From positions 5,460,630 through 5,524,629 of the forward strand of contig JALPQD010000075.1 of assembly GCA_023101885.1 (NCBI GenBank): a stretch of 64,000 nt of DNA, given 5' to 3'. Positions 10,652-22,189 of this stretch are shown piece by piece. The position numbers and the translations under genes were made by a program. Source of the DNA: Typhlomys cinereus (lineage: Eukaryota; Chordata; Mammalia; Rodentia; Platacanthomyidae). Under the pieces are notes generated by a model that saw only the letters and a list, made by a program, of their open reading frames with translations, ran no database searches and was not told where the DNA came from. The first letter of the stretch is position 1, and each line of letters opens with the position of its first letter.

Positions 10652-12035
10652 AGGAAAGATCTAAGTTACAGTTCAATTTCTTCTGAATGCACATTAATTT
10701 CTCACCACTGAGTTGTTAAGTCCTAAGGTGAATCATTGCTAACTTGGGAATAGTCTGTTTAGCAAGCATCTGTGGATTACAAAAGTCCAGTGAAAGCTCT
10801 GTGTGCAGATGCTGGCAGTCTTGGAGAAAGCATAGGCTAGCAGGAAGGAGGTATAAAGGGATGGGAAGAAGCTTTGCACTGGAGTGACCCAGAAGCTCTC
10901 TAGCAGACACTGTAGTTGAGTTGCAGGCATCACACAGCATGCAGCTTTGTGCATGAGGAATGAACAGATACAGAGTCCCTCTACGAGCAAGGATGGGCAC
11001 ACGGAGTCCTGTCATAGCCTGCTGGCTGCCAAGTTCCTCAGGAAGCAGACCCCTCCCTTCACACCTGAATTCTCCCAAAAGTCTCAGTGAGGAGGAAGCA
11101 TTTCCTTCCTCTTCTCATTCTTCCACTCATCGCACTGTCTCTGAGAACCCTTAGGGAGCTATGGTCTCCTCACCTGACAGGTCACCCCCCCATCTAGATG
11201 TAATGGACAAGATATGGGACATTCTGTCTCTGGCAGTCCTTTTATAGCATGCCTCCTTCTCGCCATGGCCAGCAATAGGGCACTACCCAGCTGGTGGTCA
11301 TAGTAGCTCAGGCTAAAGCCACACTGTAGAACAGCTTCCCAAATGGCCAGGTAGTTCTTGACAGAGGAAGGTCACGTGTTACACTGAAATGGGCCTCTGA
11401 GCATCCCTTGGCAGAGCCAGACCAGTGCCTGCTTGTTTACCCTCCCCAGCCAGTCTCTGATACCCTGTAGCATATTCGCTTCTGATCCAACTATCCAGAG
11501 TAGATTCTGCCCTTCAGGTACACCCTGCCTGACATCAGTCTGGTGTGGCGAGCTTTTGCAGAAACAAGGGGTAGAAATCAAAGATCTGCAAATTCAGTGA
11601 CTCCCAGCCTCTTGCATGCAGGAACTACAAAGATAATTTAAAAAAAAAATGTCCCTAGACTCATCTAAAATACTCTTATCTCAGTGATGGTTTTTCACTA
11701 TGTTCTCTGCTCAGCCTTTCCATACTCACTCAGTGGTTCAGGAGCATTCGAGGGCCCAAAACAACCATCCACAGTGCCATACATCCCTCCCTACCTCTAT
11801 CCGCTTTGCTCCAGGGCTTTGTGTTAAGGAAGAAGCTTTGGGAACAGTGCTCTGGCCTGTGTTGACCTGTTCTGAATTCAAGCACAAGATAAAGATGAGT
11901 TATTTAAGTGTTCTGTGTATGTTTTATATATGTTATGAAAAGTGTTATTTAATAAATTCATGTCTGAGATCTTTTCACTGCATTCGTTGGGAAGGGAGTC
12001 TTAGGAAAACTTGTATAAGAAATGCTTTGTGAATA
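10652..12035. other. Unannotated DNA, 1.4 kb
   Basis: No recognised element. Overlapping minus-strand frames at 10716-11078 and 10739-11002 have no domain signature. Confidence 0.4.
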
Positions 12036-12140
12036 CACTCTTTCAATCCCAGCACTTGGGAGGTAGACGAAGTTATGAGTTCAAGACTATCCTTGTCCAC
12101 ACACCAAGTTCCAGCATTACTGAGGCTACATAAAACACTG
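12036..12140 (+). mobile_element. B1 SINE, sense, 5'-truncated
   Basis: AATCCCAGCACTTGGGAGGT then ATGAGTTCAAGACTATCCTT are B1 body motifs. The A box is lost and the 3' end degenerates into T/A-rich DNA. Confidence 0.8.
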
Positions 12141-13481
12141 CTTTAAATTTTTTTTTCTTTACCATTTGGGAAGCAGAAAAAGGAAAGAACTATCTAGAAG
12201 AACTGTCTGAACTTTCTCCAACACAGTCTTTTCAGTCCCTCCTAACTCGCTTTTTTTACCAGAATTTTTCAAGAATTATAGCTACAAAACATGAAAGTAA
12301 GAAAAAAATTGATGTGAATCACAATGCATTCCAAAATATTCATTCCCAATATTTGTGTGAACCTCACTGAATTTTGACATATACATTCCCTATTTCATTT
12401 GAAAGATGAGAAAAATTCATCTTATCAATAGTTATGGATTTCCAATTAAGATTTGCTCCTTGTATTTAACAATAGGATTGTAGTTTACCATGGTTCTGAC
12501 AGATTCTCTCTTGCTCCTCAGTTGCACACAATAACAGTAATTGCAATGATGGTTCACTCTAATCTCTTACAATCTTCTGATCACAGAAAATAAGGACAAT
12601 ATAAAAGACAAGATAAAGTTTAAAGTCACACATGTTCTGATTGCAGAAAAGAGAGAGTCAGTAACTTTTAAAAAATAAATATGACATGAACGTTGAGGAA
12701 ATCTCCAGAAACAGCAACTCCACATTGACAGGAAGTAGGTGAGAGATGCCTAGAACCCAGACGGAGAGATGGAAGAACTGCGGGAGCATGGCTAAGGCAC
12801 GTGAGACATGTCTAGAAATGTTCTCCCATGTACTCTGACTGTTGTTCAACTCTGTACCAGCGAAACTCACTGAGGGGCAGGAGGGGCTCCACAGTTTGGA
12901 TCTTCACACCCACAGCAAAGCCGGGCAGATGTAGCTACTCCCAACGTTAAAGGATGGAGACGAGGGAATCCCAGGTCAAGCTGGTCAGCTAGACCTGCCA
13001 AATCAGCAAACTCAAGATACAGCAAAGTCCTCTGCCTTATTAAACAAATGGAGCGTGATCAAAAAAGACAGTTGACATCAGCTTCTTGTGTGTGCGCATC
13101 TGAACATACATACACCAACATACATGCAACCATGTACACACATGTATATACACTACTCATTTTAAGCTACTGAATCATAAACTTTTATGTGTGTGAATCA
13201 TATAGTATGTGAATTGTATCTCAATGAAACAATTAAAAACCTCCCAAAGATGCGTATTAGATTATGACAGGGTAACGGTCTAATTCAGAAGTAGAGTGCA
13301 TACTGAAATCTTCAAGGACCACGGTTCAATCTACAGTGCTAAAAAAAATAATAAGATGCATTGTAGAATTCTGAGGAGAAAGTGAAATGGAAAAATGGAT
13401 TCAGACAGTACAAAGAAAACCATAAACACTTCAAATGTTAAAGAAAAGGATTATTCGAGTGTTCTTTTACTTCTTTCTTTT
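12141..13481. other. Unannotated DNA, AT-rich
   Basis: AT-rich with a CATACA/CATGTA-rich patch at about 13100-13150. No element confidently identified. Confidence 0.4.
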
Positions 13482-13853
13482 CACGTGTATGTGTGTGTGC
13501 AAGTACATGTACATGCGTGTGAGTGCTTTGCATGTGGGTGGAAATATGCTTGTGTGCAGGGGCATGTGAGTGTTGTCCATGTGGAAGCCCAAAGTTAAGA
13601 CCAGGAATCACCCTCAATTGCTTTTCTACCATATGGTTCCAAAGCTGGGTCTCTAATGAGACCCAGAGTGCTCCATTAGAAATAGCATAGTTATCAAGCT
13701 TGTTCAGGGATTCTCGAGTTCTGTCTTCTGGGATTAGAATTACAGGTGTGTTGCCATGGCCACCAGACATTTTACATGGTATCTCAAGATCCCAGTCCCA
13801 TTCCTTTAGCTTGCATGACAGGCACTTTAACCGCTAAGCCATCTTCTCAGACC
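13482..13853 (-). mobile_element. B3-like SINE, antisense, near full length
   Basis: An antisense GT-rich tail is followed by a body ending TTTAACCGCTAAGCCATCTT and CTCAGACC, the reverse complement of a tRNA-derived head with A and B boxes. The mid-region TTCTGGGATTAGAATTACAG recalls the B1-like section of B3. Confidence 0.75.
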
Positions 13854-13950
13854 CTGTCCAAATATTTTTAAAGAGGGCAATATCCAGTAGCATGCTATCA
13901 TAGTGTTTGGGTTCCGTGAGCACTTTTTAAAAAATTGCAACATAATTATT

Positions 13951-14308
13951 TGTAGCAGTTACTCTTAACTGTTGCTGTGAGAGAACACCCAAAGTCAAGC
14001 AACTTAAGGGAGAAAGGGAGATTTATTCAGCTTGCAGTTCCAGAAGGGAGAAACAGTCTTTCAAAGCAGAGGCGGCAATGGCTGGCTGGCCAAAGCTGGA
14101 GGAGGCTAAGTTACTGCAGACATCTTGGAGGTTGAGAGCTGCAGACTGCTTGCTGCAAAGGCAGACTTCTCCTGGAGGTAGGGTGGGACTAATCCATCTC
14201 AAGGCCCACCCCTGGTGACTGCCTTCCTCCAGTAACGCTCCACCTCTCAAGGTGATATGACTTTGCCAAACACATGAGACTGTGGGAGACACATTTCAAA
14301 TCATAACA
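13951..14308 (-). mobile_element. MT-type MaLR LTR, antisense
   Basis: TGTAGCAGTTACTCTTAACT to TTTCAAATCATAACA is nearly the exact reverse of the LTR at 10295, including CAAAGTCAAGCAACTTAAGG and GGCTGGCTGGCCAAAGCTGG. First of four LTRs in the same orientation. Confidence 0.9.
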
Positions 14309-14328
14309 CCATATTATCACAACATGAC

Positions 14329-14680
14329 TGTCTCAGTTACTCTTTCTGTTACTATGAGAAAACACTCAGACTTAAGCACCTTAAGGGGAGAAAAGATTTG
14401 TTTGACTTACAGTTCCAGAGGGAAGATACAGTTCTTTGTGGCAGAAAAGGCATAACAGTGTCAGAAACTGGAAGAAGCTTAGGTCACTGAAGACATCATG
14501 GAGGTCAAGAAGCAAGCTGCAGACTACTAGAGCAGACTACTAGCAGAGGCAGGACGGGGCTGACCAACCCATGACCACCCCCTGTGATGAGCTTCTTCCA
14601 AAGTCTATGACCTTCCCAAACATTAACAGACAAACATGCAAACACCTGAGCCAATGGGAAACACTTTTCATTCAAGACCT
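14329..14680 (-). mobile_element. MaLR LTR, antisense (second of the row)
   Basis: TGTCTCAGTTACTCTTTCTG, GCACCTTAAGGGGAGAAAAG and TTACAGTTCCAGAGG mark the antisense R/U5 side of an MT-like LTR more diverged than its left neighbour. It carries a short local duplication (GACTACTAGAGCA / GACTACTAGCAGA). Confidence 0.8.
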
Positions 14681-14788
14681 GGTAGTAGAGCGATTGCTCT
14701 TTAGCAGATTAAACACAAAACATTAAAACTGTCTTGATAGTTTTTCATTAACACGAGCCACTTCAGAGGTCTGACAACGGTCCCTAGG

Positions 14789-15075
14789 TGTTTCAGTATT
14801 CTCTGTTTCTGTGAGATACCACTTACACTTAAGCAACTTAAGGGGAGAAAAGGAGATTCATTTGCCTTCTGGTTCCAGAGGGGAGCTATAGCCTGTTATG
14901 GTGGAAAGTCATGGCTATCTGGCAGAAGCTGGAGGAGGTTTAGGTCACTGCAGACATCTGAACCAGGGTGGGACTAACCAACCTCAGAGCCCATCCACTG
15001 TGACGTGCCTTTTTCTAGCAAGTCTCCAGCTAAGCCAACTCATCATTTGAGTACTGTTATACATTTTCCCATATC
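14789..15075 (-). mobile_element. MaLR LTR, antisense (third of the row), truncated
   Basis: TTCTGTGAGATACCACTTAC and AGCAACTTAAGGGGAGAAAA, then CAGAAGCTGGAGGAGG, show another MT-like copy, shortened in its U3 part. Confidence 0.75.
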
Positions 15076-15125
15076 TCTTGCACCTGGACTTTCCTAATGA
15101 CTTAGTTTCCAATCCTCAGGACCAT

Positions 15126-15480
15126 TGTATTAACCAATTTCCTGTACCATAACAGATACCTGAGAAAAACCACCTTATAAAATGGTAAGGTTTGTTTCTG
15201 CTCACAGTTTTAGAGTTTTCAGTCCATGGTGAAGGGCCTGTTGATTTGAGGCCTTTGGTAAGACAGAGAGAGCACCACGGCAGAAACATGTGGCAGAGGA
15301 AAGTGCTCACGGGTGGGACATGAAAAAGAGAGCAGGGAGCAGGGGCCTACTTTGAGATATGCCCCTGGTGACCTTACCCTAGGTCTGTCTCCTAAAACTG
15401 CCCTTACCCCCAATAACAACAAGATGAAAGAAAACTAAGCCTTTAACACATGGGCCTAAAGGGGGCTGCCTGAAAGGAGT
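15126..15480 (-). mobile_element. MaLR/MST-like LTR, antisense (fourth of the row)
   Basis: TTCCTGTACCATAACAGATA, GCTCACAGTTTTAGAGTTTT and CAGTCCATGGTG form the antisense 3' half; AAGCCTTTAACACATGGGCC the antisense 5' part. A different and older subfamily from the MT copies to its left; relatives lie at 6027, 21564 and 41208. Confidence 0.75.
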
Positions 15481-16889
15481 ACTATAGTAAACAACATAGA
15501 GTAGGGCAGGTAGTGTTCTATGGAAATATGCCAGCACACAGGCATCTGCCTCTCTAGGGAGATGAAGCACAGAGAGAGGTGTGTGTTGTGAATTGGATTC
15601 AAGGGTCCCAAAGAAGCTATTTAGCTGATGTGGCTCGCATGCAGCATGAGCCACAGAGAGGAGTGTGTGCATGAACTGACTTCTGGTCACTGGTGCGACT
15701 AGCTTGCAGCATGGTGGTTTGGGAATCATCAGCATTAGTAGTAATTTTCTATTCATGGAAGCTTCTAGATTATGTCAAGTTCACCACTTCCTTAGTCTAG
15801 CAGGTGATATGGTTCTGGAGCTGGCTATGGTGGCTGTGGCCCACTAGATGGGTGTCTACTGAAGTAGAAAAGAGGCAATAACTTTTGAGTTCTTCAGGGT
15901 GGCTTTGAGTAGTATTCTTAAGGAATCAGTCTGGAATTTGATTCTTCAGTCTTTCCCAGAGTCTGAAAACTATTTCATATCCTGTCACAAATCCCTTTAT
16001 GTTTAAACTAACTCACTGAATTCTGTTCTTCGCAAGAGAATCTGAGTAAGAGACCACACAACCCTCTTTGTTATTCTGTCCCTAAGTATACTCCTCCACC
16101 CCAAATCTAGTCAGTGCACACAGATCTAGAATAGATTATTCATTCCTCATGGCCAAACCACAGACTTTCACTTCTTAGAAATTATTCTTCAAATTTACCC
16201 TCCACGAAGCGCTGAACAGCACACACCCCTTTCCTGTGGAGCTGCAGCCCTGACCCTCAGCGACGGTTCTGGGGGATGTGAAAGCATCAGTCAACTTCAG
16301 ACAAGCTCGGCATCTCCCTTTGCAAGCATTTTTCACATCAAGTACAAGTGCTCTGACCTTCACAGGGCCAACTAGGACTTAGAACTTAGGTTTAGGACTG
16401 ATATGGCGGCAGATGTGAAGAAAGCTCATTTCTCTAGCCTTTCAAACCACTTCTCTCTTCCTTTCCTCCTTCTACACCATCCCCAGCACTTGGCAGCAAA
16501 ACTAGATGGTAGTTTATCACGTCAATGAGAAGATTCATTCAGAAATAACATTGAAATCTGCCAGCAAAGCACTTCCTCCTGTCAGGAGGCCTACTCTGCC
16601 TCCAGGGGGCTGGGTCTTCTGCCACGCACAGTAGCCCAAGGACACAAGGTCTCAGAGTCAGGCATGTGCATCCCCTATGGGTGGGCCTGGAATTGCTTCC
16701 TATATTCCAGGGGGTATCTGGTCCCTTTGCAGCTGTAGACCTCCCCTCTGGCCCAGAACAATGGAAAGGTTAGAACATAAAAACAGCCCCCTTCAGTCAT
16801 TGGCAAGAAAAGCTTTTTAAAGAGCAGAGGTCATTCAAGTAGCATCATCTGCATTGGCTCAAATATACAAAAAAATCATTAAAAATGCT
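15481..16889. other. Unannotated DNA, 1.4 kb
   Basis: No repeat recognised. At 15841-15853 there is a one-mismatch CTCF core (CCACTAGATGGGT). The minus-strand frame 15379-15756 straddles the LTR edge and is not a gene. Confidence 0.4.
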
Positions 16890-18770
16890 TAAAATATATT
16901 TTCCTTTATCTGTCATTCACATTCCAAACTTTCGCTCTTTTGTATCTTTATTTGTATTCTTTTAAGGCTTTATACATGAATTCATATTGCTTCCACCCCT
17001 AAATTACTCAGTCTCAATCCCCTACTTTCTTCTATCACAAACTTTCTTCTTCCCCACCAGTCTTCCTCCTGCTCTGGTGTTGTTCTGTGTGTGAGGCTAA
17101 CTATGTTCTACTTGTGTGGCTGCTAATCACATGGGTCTGGGTCCTTACTGGAACAAGGATGGTCTACCAGTAGGTATATCGTTGGAGAGAGCCACTTCCC
17201 TTCTCCCTCACCCAGAATCATCCTTCATTAGCCTCCAGGGGAGGTGTGATACCTATTAAGATTCTTCCATCAACCTTTGTTAGATGCTAAGGGAGGTGTG
17301 GTGTCTACTAAAATTGTTTGCATCATGTCATGATGCAGTGTTGATATGCTGAATACTGTGCTGATTGCATAAAAGTAGATACTGATGTAGTGCATGGACG
17401 TTGGGGTCCTGTCCTGTCTGGAAGATACTATTTGAATGCATCCCTCCTTGCCTTCCAGCTCTTACATTTCCACTGCCTCTTCTTCCACAATCCTCCCTGA
17501 GACATAGCTTGGAGGGTGTCTTGGATATCTTGTTTAGAGACGGGCACTTCACAGTCACCCATTCTCTACGCTTAGGTCAGTTGTGATTCTCTATGTCAAA
17601 TATTGCATAAGGAAGCTTCCAGGTCAAGTGTGAGGGAGCTTCTGTAACCTATAAGCATAATTATAATGTTTAGAAGGCAGATTAATATCTAAGCTTTATA
17701 GCTACATCTTAGTATAATATTTCTCTCTAGAAGCTATGGTATCTCCTTCTAAAATTTTCGGTTGGTTTACAATACCAGGAATATGTTTTCTGCTGCAGAG
17801 CAGGTCTTAGATCCAATCAGGGAGCTGTTGGTTGCCCCCATAACATTTATGCCACTATTGCACTAGGGATTGCTTGTGTAGGTTGCAGCTATCACAGCTG
17901 GTGTGACTGTTGATTGTTCTTCTTCCCCAGCAGCTTGCACAGTACTTTCTGGTAATGTGAAAATTAGACAGCAAGGACGAAACTTCCATATCAGTTTATA
18001 TTTTTTTCATACTTTGTTAATGTGTGCAGCAATTCCAGCAATAAGGTCTTACTGTAGTTTCTGGTGACCAACCAAGTGCAATGACAAAAAAAGTCTTTAT
18101 TGTTTTGGGGGATCTTCGAGGGCTTCTTGACCAACAGCTCATTTGGAATCATCACCTATCTGATACTGGGCATTATATTTATATGTCTCTAGTTTTTGGT
18201 AGCAGCATTCCAAGTCTGTTTTATAACTTATCTTCATCTCTCTGTGTTCCTCTAAATAGGGCTTGTGTTCACAATTTTATTAAAATTATATGAATATCTC
18301 TATATAATGTTTTTTATCTCCTTTTGTAAATAATCTTATAACATAGAAGGTTTCTCTCTGGCTTTCATAATCTTAGTTCTATTTGCTGTTCTCCCACCTA
18401 TACTCTTATTTTTCCATCTAAAAAAACTTCTCCCCATTATTTCCATCTCTGTTTTCTTCCTCACCCCCCACCAAGGTCTGTCAATCCCCTCTTCAAGGTC
18501 TTACTGATTCCTCAGTATCTAACAACCTCTTAATAATCCCGTTCATTTTTTTTTTGGCTAGCTACTGTAGGTCTTTTTATTTAAGCACATGAATCTGGGA
18601 GTTTTATGCTAGCAACCACATATAAAAAAGAACATCTGTCATCTATCTTTCTGTGTCTTGAATACCTCACTCAAGATGATCATTTCCAGTTCCATCCATT
18701 TGACAAGAAATTTTGTAACTTCATTTTTCTTGAGAGCTGAATAATACTTTATTGTGCATATGCATAACAT
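16890..18770 (-). mobile_element. Rodent L1, 3' UTR and 3' end of ORF2, antisense
   Basis: The plus strand shows the antisense of a rodent L1 3' UTR: CACAATCCTCCCTGAG near 17490, GTCAGTTGTGATTCTCTATG near 17576 and the TAGTTTCTGGTGACCAACCA region near 18055. It runs into the antisense ORF2 end with CCTCACTCAAGATGATCATT, TTCCAGTTCCATCCATTTG and GAGAGCTGAATAATACTTTA (18665-18755). The 3' end lies at the low-coordinate side. Continues beyond the SINE at 18771. Confidence 0.85.
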
Positions 18771-18822
18771 TTTCTTTCTTTTTCTTTTTCTTTCTTTTCT
18801 TTCTTTCTTTCTTTCTTTCTTA

Positions 18823-18877
<55 letters not shown>
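18771..18877. repeat. (CTTT)n followed by (TG)n microsatellite
   Basis: SINE-tail-derived compound microsatellite. Frames rich in Cys-Val or Thr-His repeats come from it. Confidence 0.97.
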
Positions 18878-18880
<3 letters not shown>

Positions 18881-19112
18881 CAGAGGACACTGTGTGTCCC
18901 TGTGGAGGACCAAGGTGACTTCAGGAATCATTCTACATTGCTTCTATCTCATTTTTGCTCTGCTCTGGGATTTCCCAGACTCCATCCACCAGGGTCAGAA
19001 GTGCAGTCCTCTATAATTTCTGCATGGTGTTTTTATGTGGGGCCTGAGATCCGAACTAAGGACTTTCTGCTTACAAGGCAAAGTCTTAACCCCTGAGTCA
19101 TCTCTCCAGCCT
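18771..19112 (-). mobile_element. B2-like tRNA-derived SINE, antisense, inserted in the L1
   Basis: On the minus strand the head (reverse of CCTGAGTCATCTCTCCAGCC at about 19092-19111) has A and B boxes, and the body is the family seen at 53681 and 54871. The long tail is (CA)n then (GAAA)n, read here as (CTTT)n and (TG)n at 18771-18877. It splits an L1 whose two halves continue on either side. Confidence 0.88.
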
Positions 19113-20170
19113 CATACTTTTTTTTTGAGGTACTGTTGTTGATTTTCTGTCTTGATATTTATTTGTCCTCTGTGATTCAATTTACTGGTTTGTTTTTCTT
19201 TTTAGTTTATAGTATCACTGCCCATGTTCTCCCTAGGGCTGGTTTTATATTCGTGCATTCTCTTAGCTTTGTTTTTAATCATAGAGTGTTCTTATTTCTC
19301 CTGTTTTTATTGAAAGTTTTACATCTGTCCATGCCCTTCTGGCTTTGAAGATTTCCATCCTTCAAAGTTGATATTTTAATGCAGTTGCCCTTATGTAATT
19401 TGCCCTTTCTCTCTCTTGCAGCTTTTATTACTGTCTTTGGTTTGGGCTTCTATTGTTCTATTATATGTCATGAAAAGATTTTTGATCTTGTCTATTTGGT
19501 GTTTTGTATGTTTCTTGGATCTGGATGACTATTTCTTACTCTAAATTAGGAAAGTTTTGTTCTATGATTTTTTTTGAATACTGGTTATGACTTTGATTTG
19601 AATTTCTTCTCCCTTTTCTACTACACCCATTGCTCTAACATTTGGTCTTTTCACAGTGTCCTGTGTTTCTAGGTTTTATTTTTTTAATTTCTTTTTTTAA
19701 CTGCTTAAAACTTGCTAATTTTGCATTATAGTAAGATAATCTATCCATTTCTTTAGATAGTGATCTAATGTCTGTTGCTTATTTTCAGGATCTGATATTC
19801 TACTTTCTGCGTGATCCATTCTGTGTCTGCAACATTCCACTGAGCTCTTTGTTTCACTCTGTGAATTTTTCATCTCCTACTTTTTTTTTTATTTTGTGGT
19901 GGGTTTTTTTTTTCAGTATTTCTATCTCAGCTTTCATATCTTCAATTATCTTGTTCATTTCATTTAGCTGTTTGTTTTTTCTTGGTCTTACATCTGTTTG
20001 CGCTTGTCTTCAAGTTCACTTAGAGGTTTATTAGCATCCATTTTGAATTCTTTGAGTTCTTTAATTTCATTGAATATATTTATTCAGTTTTATATATTTA
20101 CTTAGTTTTGAGCACTTAGTCTTATATTTTATTCAGGTGACTTTCTATGTGGAGTGTTTATATTGGACTG
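19113..20170 (-). mobile_element. L1 ORF1 (broken), antisense
   Basis: Translating the minus strand gives L1 ORF1p features in order: a lysine/glutamate-rich coiled coil at about 19985-19895 (KQLNEMNKIIEDMK), an RNA-recognition-like stretch at about 19650-19590 (RPNVRAMGV), and the conserved C-terminal KARRAWTDV at 19349-19321. Many stops and frameshifts make it dead. ORF1p is the RNA-binding chaperone of the L1 ribonucleoprotein. The adjacent low-coordinate side is L1 3' sequence, so most of ORF2 is missing. Confidence 0.88.
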
Positions 20171-20745
20171 ATAATCTGGATTAAAGCCATATTGTGCTCC
20201 ATTTCTTGCATTTGTCTGTTTTCTATTTGACACGGGCATCTGTAGTTACAGTGTTGAGTTATGCTTCTGTTATGTGTTGTGTACTTGCTCATCTGGGGCT
20301 TCCAAAAGGGTTGCAGGCAAGGGTGCTTATGTGTTCTGCTTGGTGGATGCAGGATGGCAGCACCAGGTCAGGACTCAGGTCTCCATCGGGCTTGAGGGGT
20401 CCGTCACTGATGTGTACCTCTGGAGTGGATTCTAAGCACAAACAAGGGGATAGGGCAGAGGTTGAAGTCCTCACATTGAGTTAGACCAGGTGTGGCCCAC
20501 GAGCCCAGTGAATGAAAGGGGTTCTAGGTCTGTAGGTCACAATGCACAGTGGAAAGCTGTAGCACCCATGAGTGGAGAGAGAGCACAAGCCAGGGCACAG
20601 GGCACCCATTGAGACTTACGGTCTCTGGCAATTAGTATGAGGGATATATGGAGGGAGGGAAGATCAAGGGAGTACTGAGCCAGGGCCTGGGTCATGCTTC
20701 AAGGCCAGCAATCCACCAGCAACTGGCACACAGAGTGGCTGAGGG
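20171..20745 (-). mobile_element. L1 5' UTR-like region, antisense
   Basis: GC-richer sequence continuing directly upstream (minus strand) of ORF1, with composition like a rodent L1/HAL1 5' UTR. Assignment rests on position and composition rather than on a remembered consensus. Confidence 0.5.
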
Positions 20746-21563
20746 ACTCTCTTTTTTCTAATCTGCTTCTATGTCACTCAGAGGTAATACTATGACTCTT
20801 CAACAAGCAATTTCATCTGACCCAGCAGTTTACAAAATTAAAATGATTATAATTAACAATTAAAAAGACAAATTCTGGTTCTTTGAAACTAAAGAAGAAT
20901 GCCAAAAAGGAAAAGAAAACTGTCAGCTAAACTAATCGGTGATCTTTATGGGTATATATGTTGTCAAAAAAAAAAAAAAAAAAAGGAGAGAGAAGAAAGA
21001 AGAAGGAAGAGGGAGGTAGGGAAGGGAGACAGAACACAAACCTAAACTTCATCCATGAAGACTGAAGTTTATTCAGGAAGCTCCTCCAAAACTCCAGCAA
21101 GGGAGCAGCAATCCCCTCTCCAGAGATGGAAATTACTACTGACTTGAAGGCAGGGGTGCAAGCTCTTAACATCTGTAGTGCAGGGGGAAGGAATTTTGGG
21201 TTGACCAGATGGTTTCATTCCATCCCAGAATAACTAGGAGTTTGTCCAGTTGTTGTTTTCCTTATCAGTTCTTATTAACGTTCTTGGTGGGGTCTCTGTC
21301 TTTGATCTGTTTCCAATCTCAGATTTATCAGGTGGAGTCTGTGGTTTTGAGGTTTGGTTCCTGAAACTCAACAGTCTTTGAGTCATGAAGATAGTTTCTC
21401 TAACAATTTATATAAAACATCCCTAAGTCAAAATTTAGGATATGAAACTGGAATGTGATTTGAATAGAATCCTTAACTGGTAAATTGGCTGCCCTGCTAA
21501 GCACATAGACCTGTTTCTACATGAAATAGTCTTTCCTTCAACTACTAGATTATATTACATGAT
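20746..21563. other. Unannotated DNA with an A19 run
   Basis: A run of 19 A at 20966-20984 followed by GA-rich DNA suggests a retroposon tail, but I cannot identify the element upstream of it (20750-20965). The rest is unannotated. Confidence 0.4.
20966..21030. repeat. Poly(A)19 and purine-rich tract
   Basis: A19 then GGAGAGAGAAGAAAGAAGAAGG-type purine DNA, low complexity. Confidence 0.9.
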
Positions 21564-21960
21564 TGTGTTAATTTTCCTGCACTGTGCCAAATGCCTAAGA
21601 GACAAAAGGAAATGCTTTGGCTTGGTCACAAAGTGTCCATGCGTGGTCACTTGTCCCATCACCTGTGGTGAGACTCCACATCATGGTGACAACAGCTGGG
21701 GAAGAAGCTGCTCACCTCACGGCACAGGTTCTAAGAGAGAGTGAGCATGGGTCTCAACATCTCTTTTGAGGTAACACCACCACCACCATCACCACTATCA
21801 CCACCACCATCACCACCATCACTCCCCACCCCCCCCACCCCGTCTTCACTTCTCCAACCAGGTGTTATTTCCCAAAAGTTTTACTACCTCTGATAACATA
21901 GCAGAGGGGGAGCTGAGCTATCAACACAACAGGCCTTAGGGGGTCACTTACCCAAAACAG
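21564..21960 (-). mobile_element. MaLR/MST-like LTR, antisense, with a microsatellite inside
   Basis: TGTGTTAATTTTCCTGCACT head, GAAGAAGCTGCTCACCTCAC mid and CCAACCAGGTGTTATTTCCC and AACACAACAGGCCTTAGGGG later, same order as the copy at 15126. A CAC/CAT repeat fills the site where related copies carry purine-rich filler. Confidence 0.65.
21775..21840. repeat. (CAC/CAT)n triplet repeat and C-rich tract
   Basis: About 17 imperfect ACC/ATC triplets, then CCCCACCCCCCCCACCCC. Confidence 0.95.
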
Positions 21961-22189
21961 AGCAATATTTTCTATTATTACTTCACATATATAAAACGTT
22001 TATCTCAGGGGAACCAAATAAATATCAGAAGAGCATGAATATATTTTGGTTATAAGTAGTAGAAATTGCATCTTTGGACATGCTTTGTACATTTATTACT
22101 AATGTACTGGTCTTGTCAACCTCAAGAAGTACAAAGCCCTAGAGCAGCTTTGCTTGAGAATTCTCAAGAAAAGTCCTCATCTGGCTGTA

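Noticed and set aside
15841..15853. CTCF-like CCACTAGATGGGT
   Set aside because: One mismatch at a strongly constrained core position (G in place of the C of GGC); kept only as a note.
18639..19096. Frames rich in Thr-His or Cys-Val repeats
   Set aside because: Translation of the (TG)n/(CTTT)n tail of a SINE.
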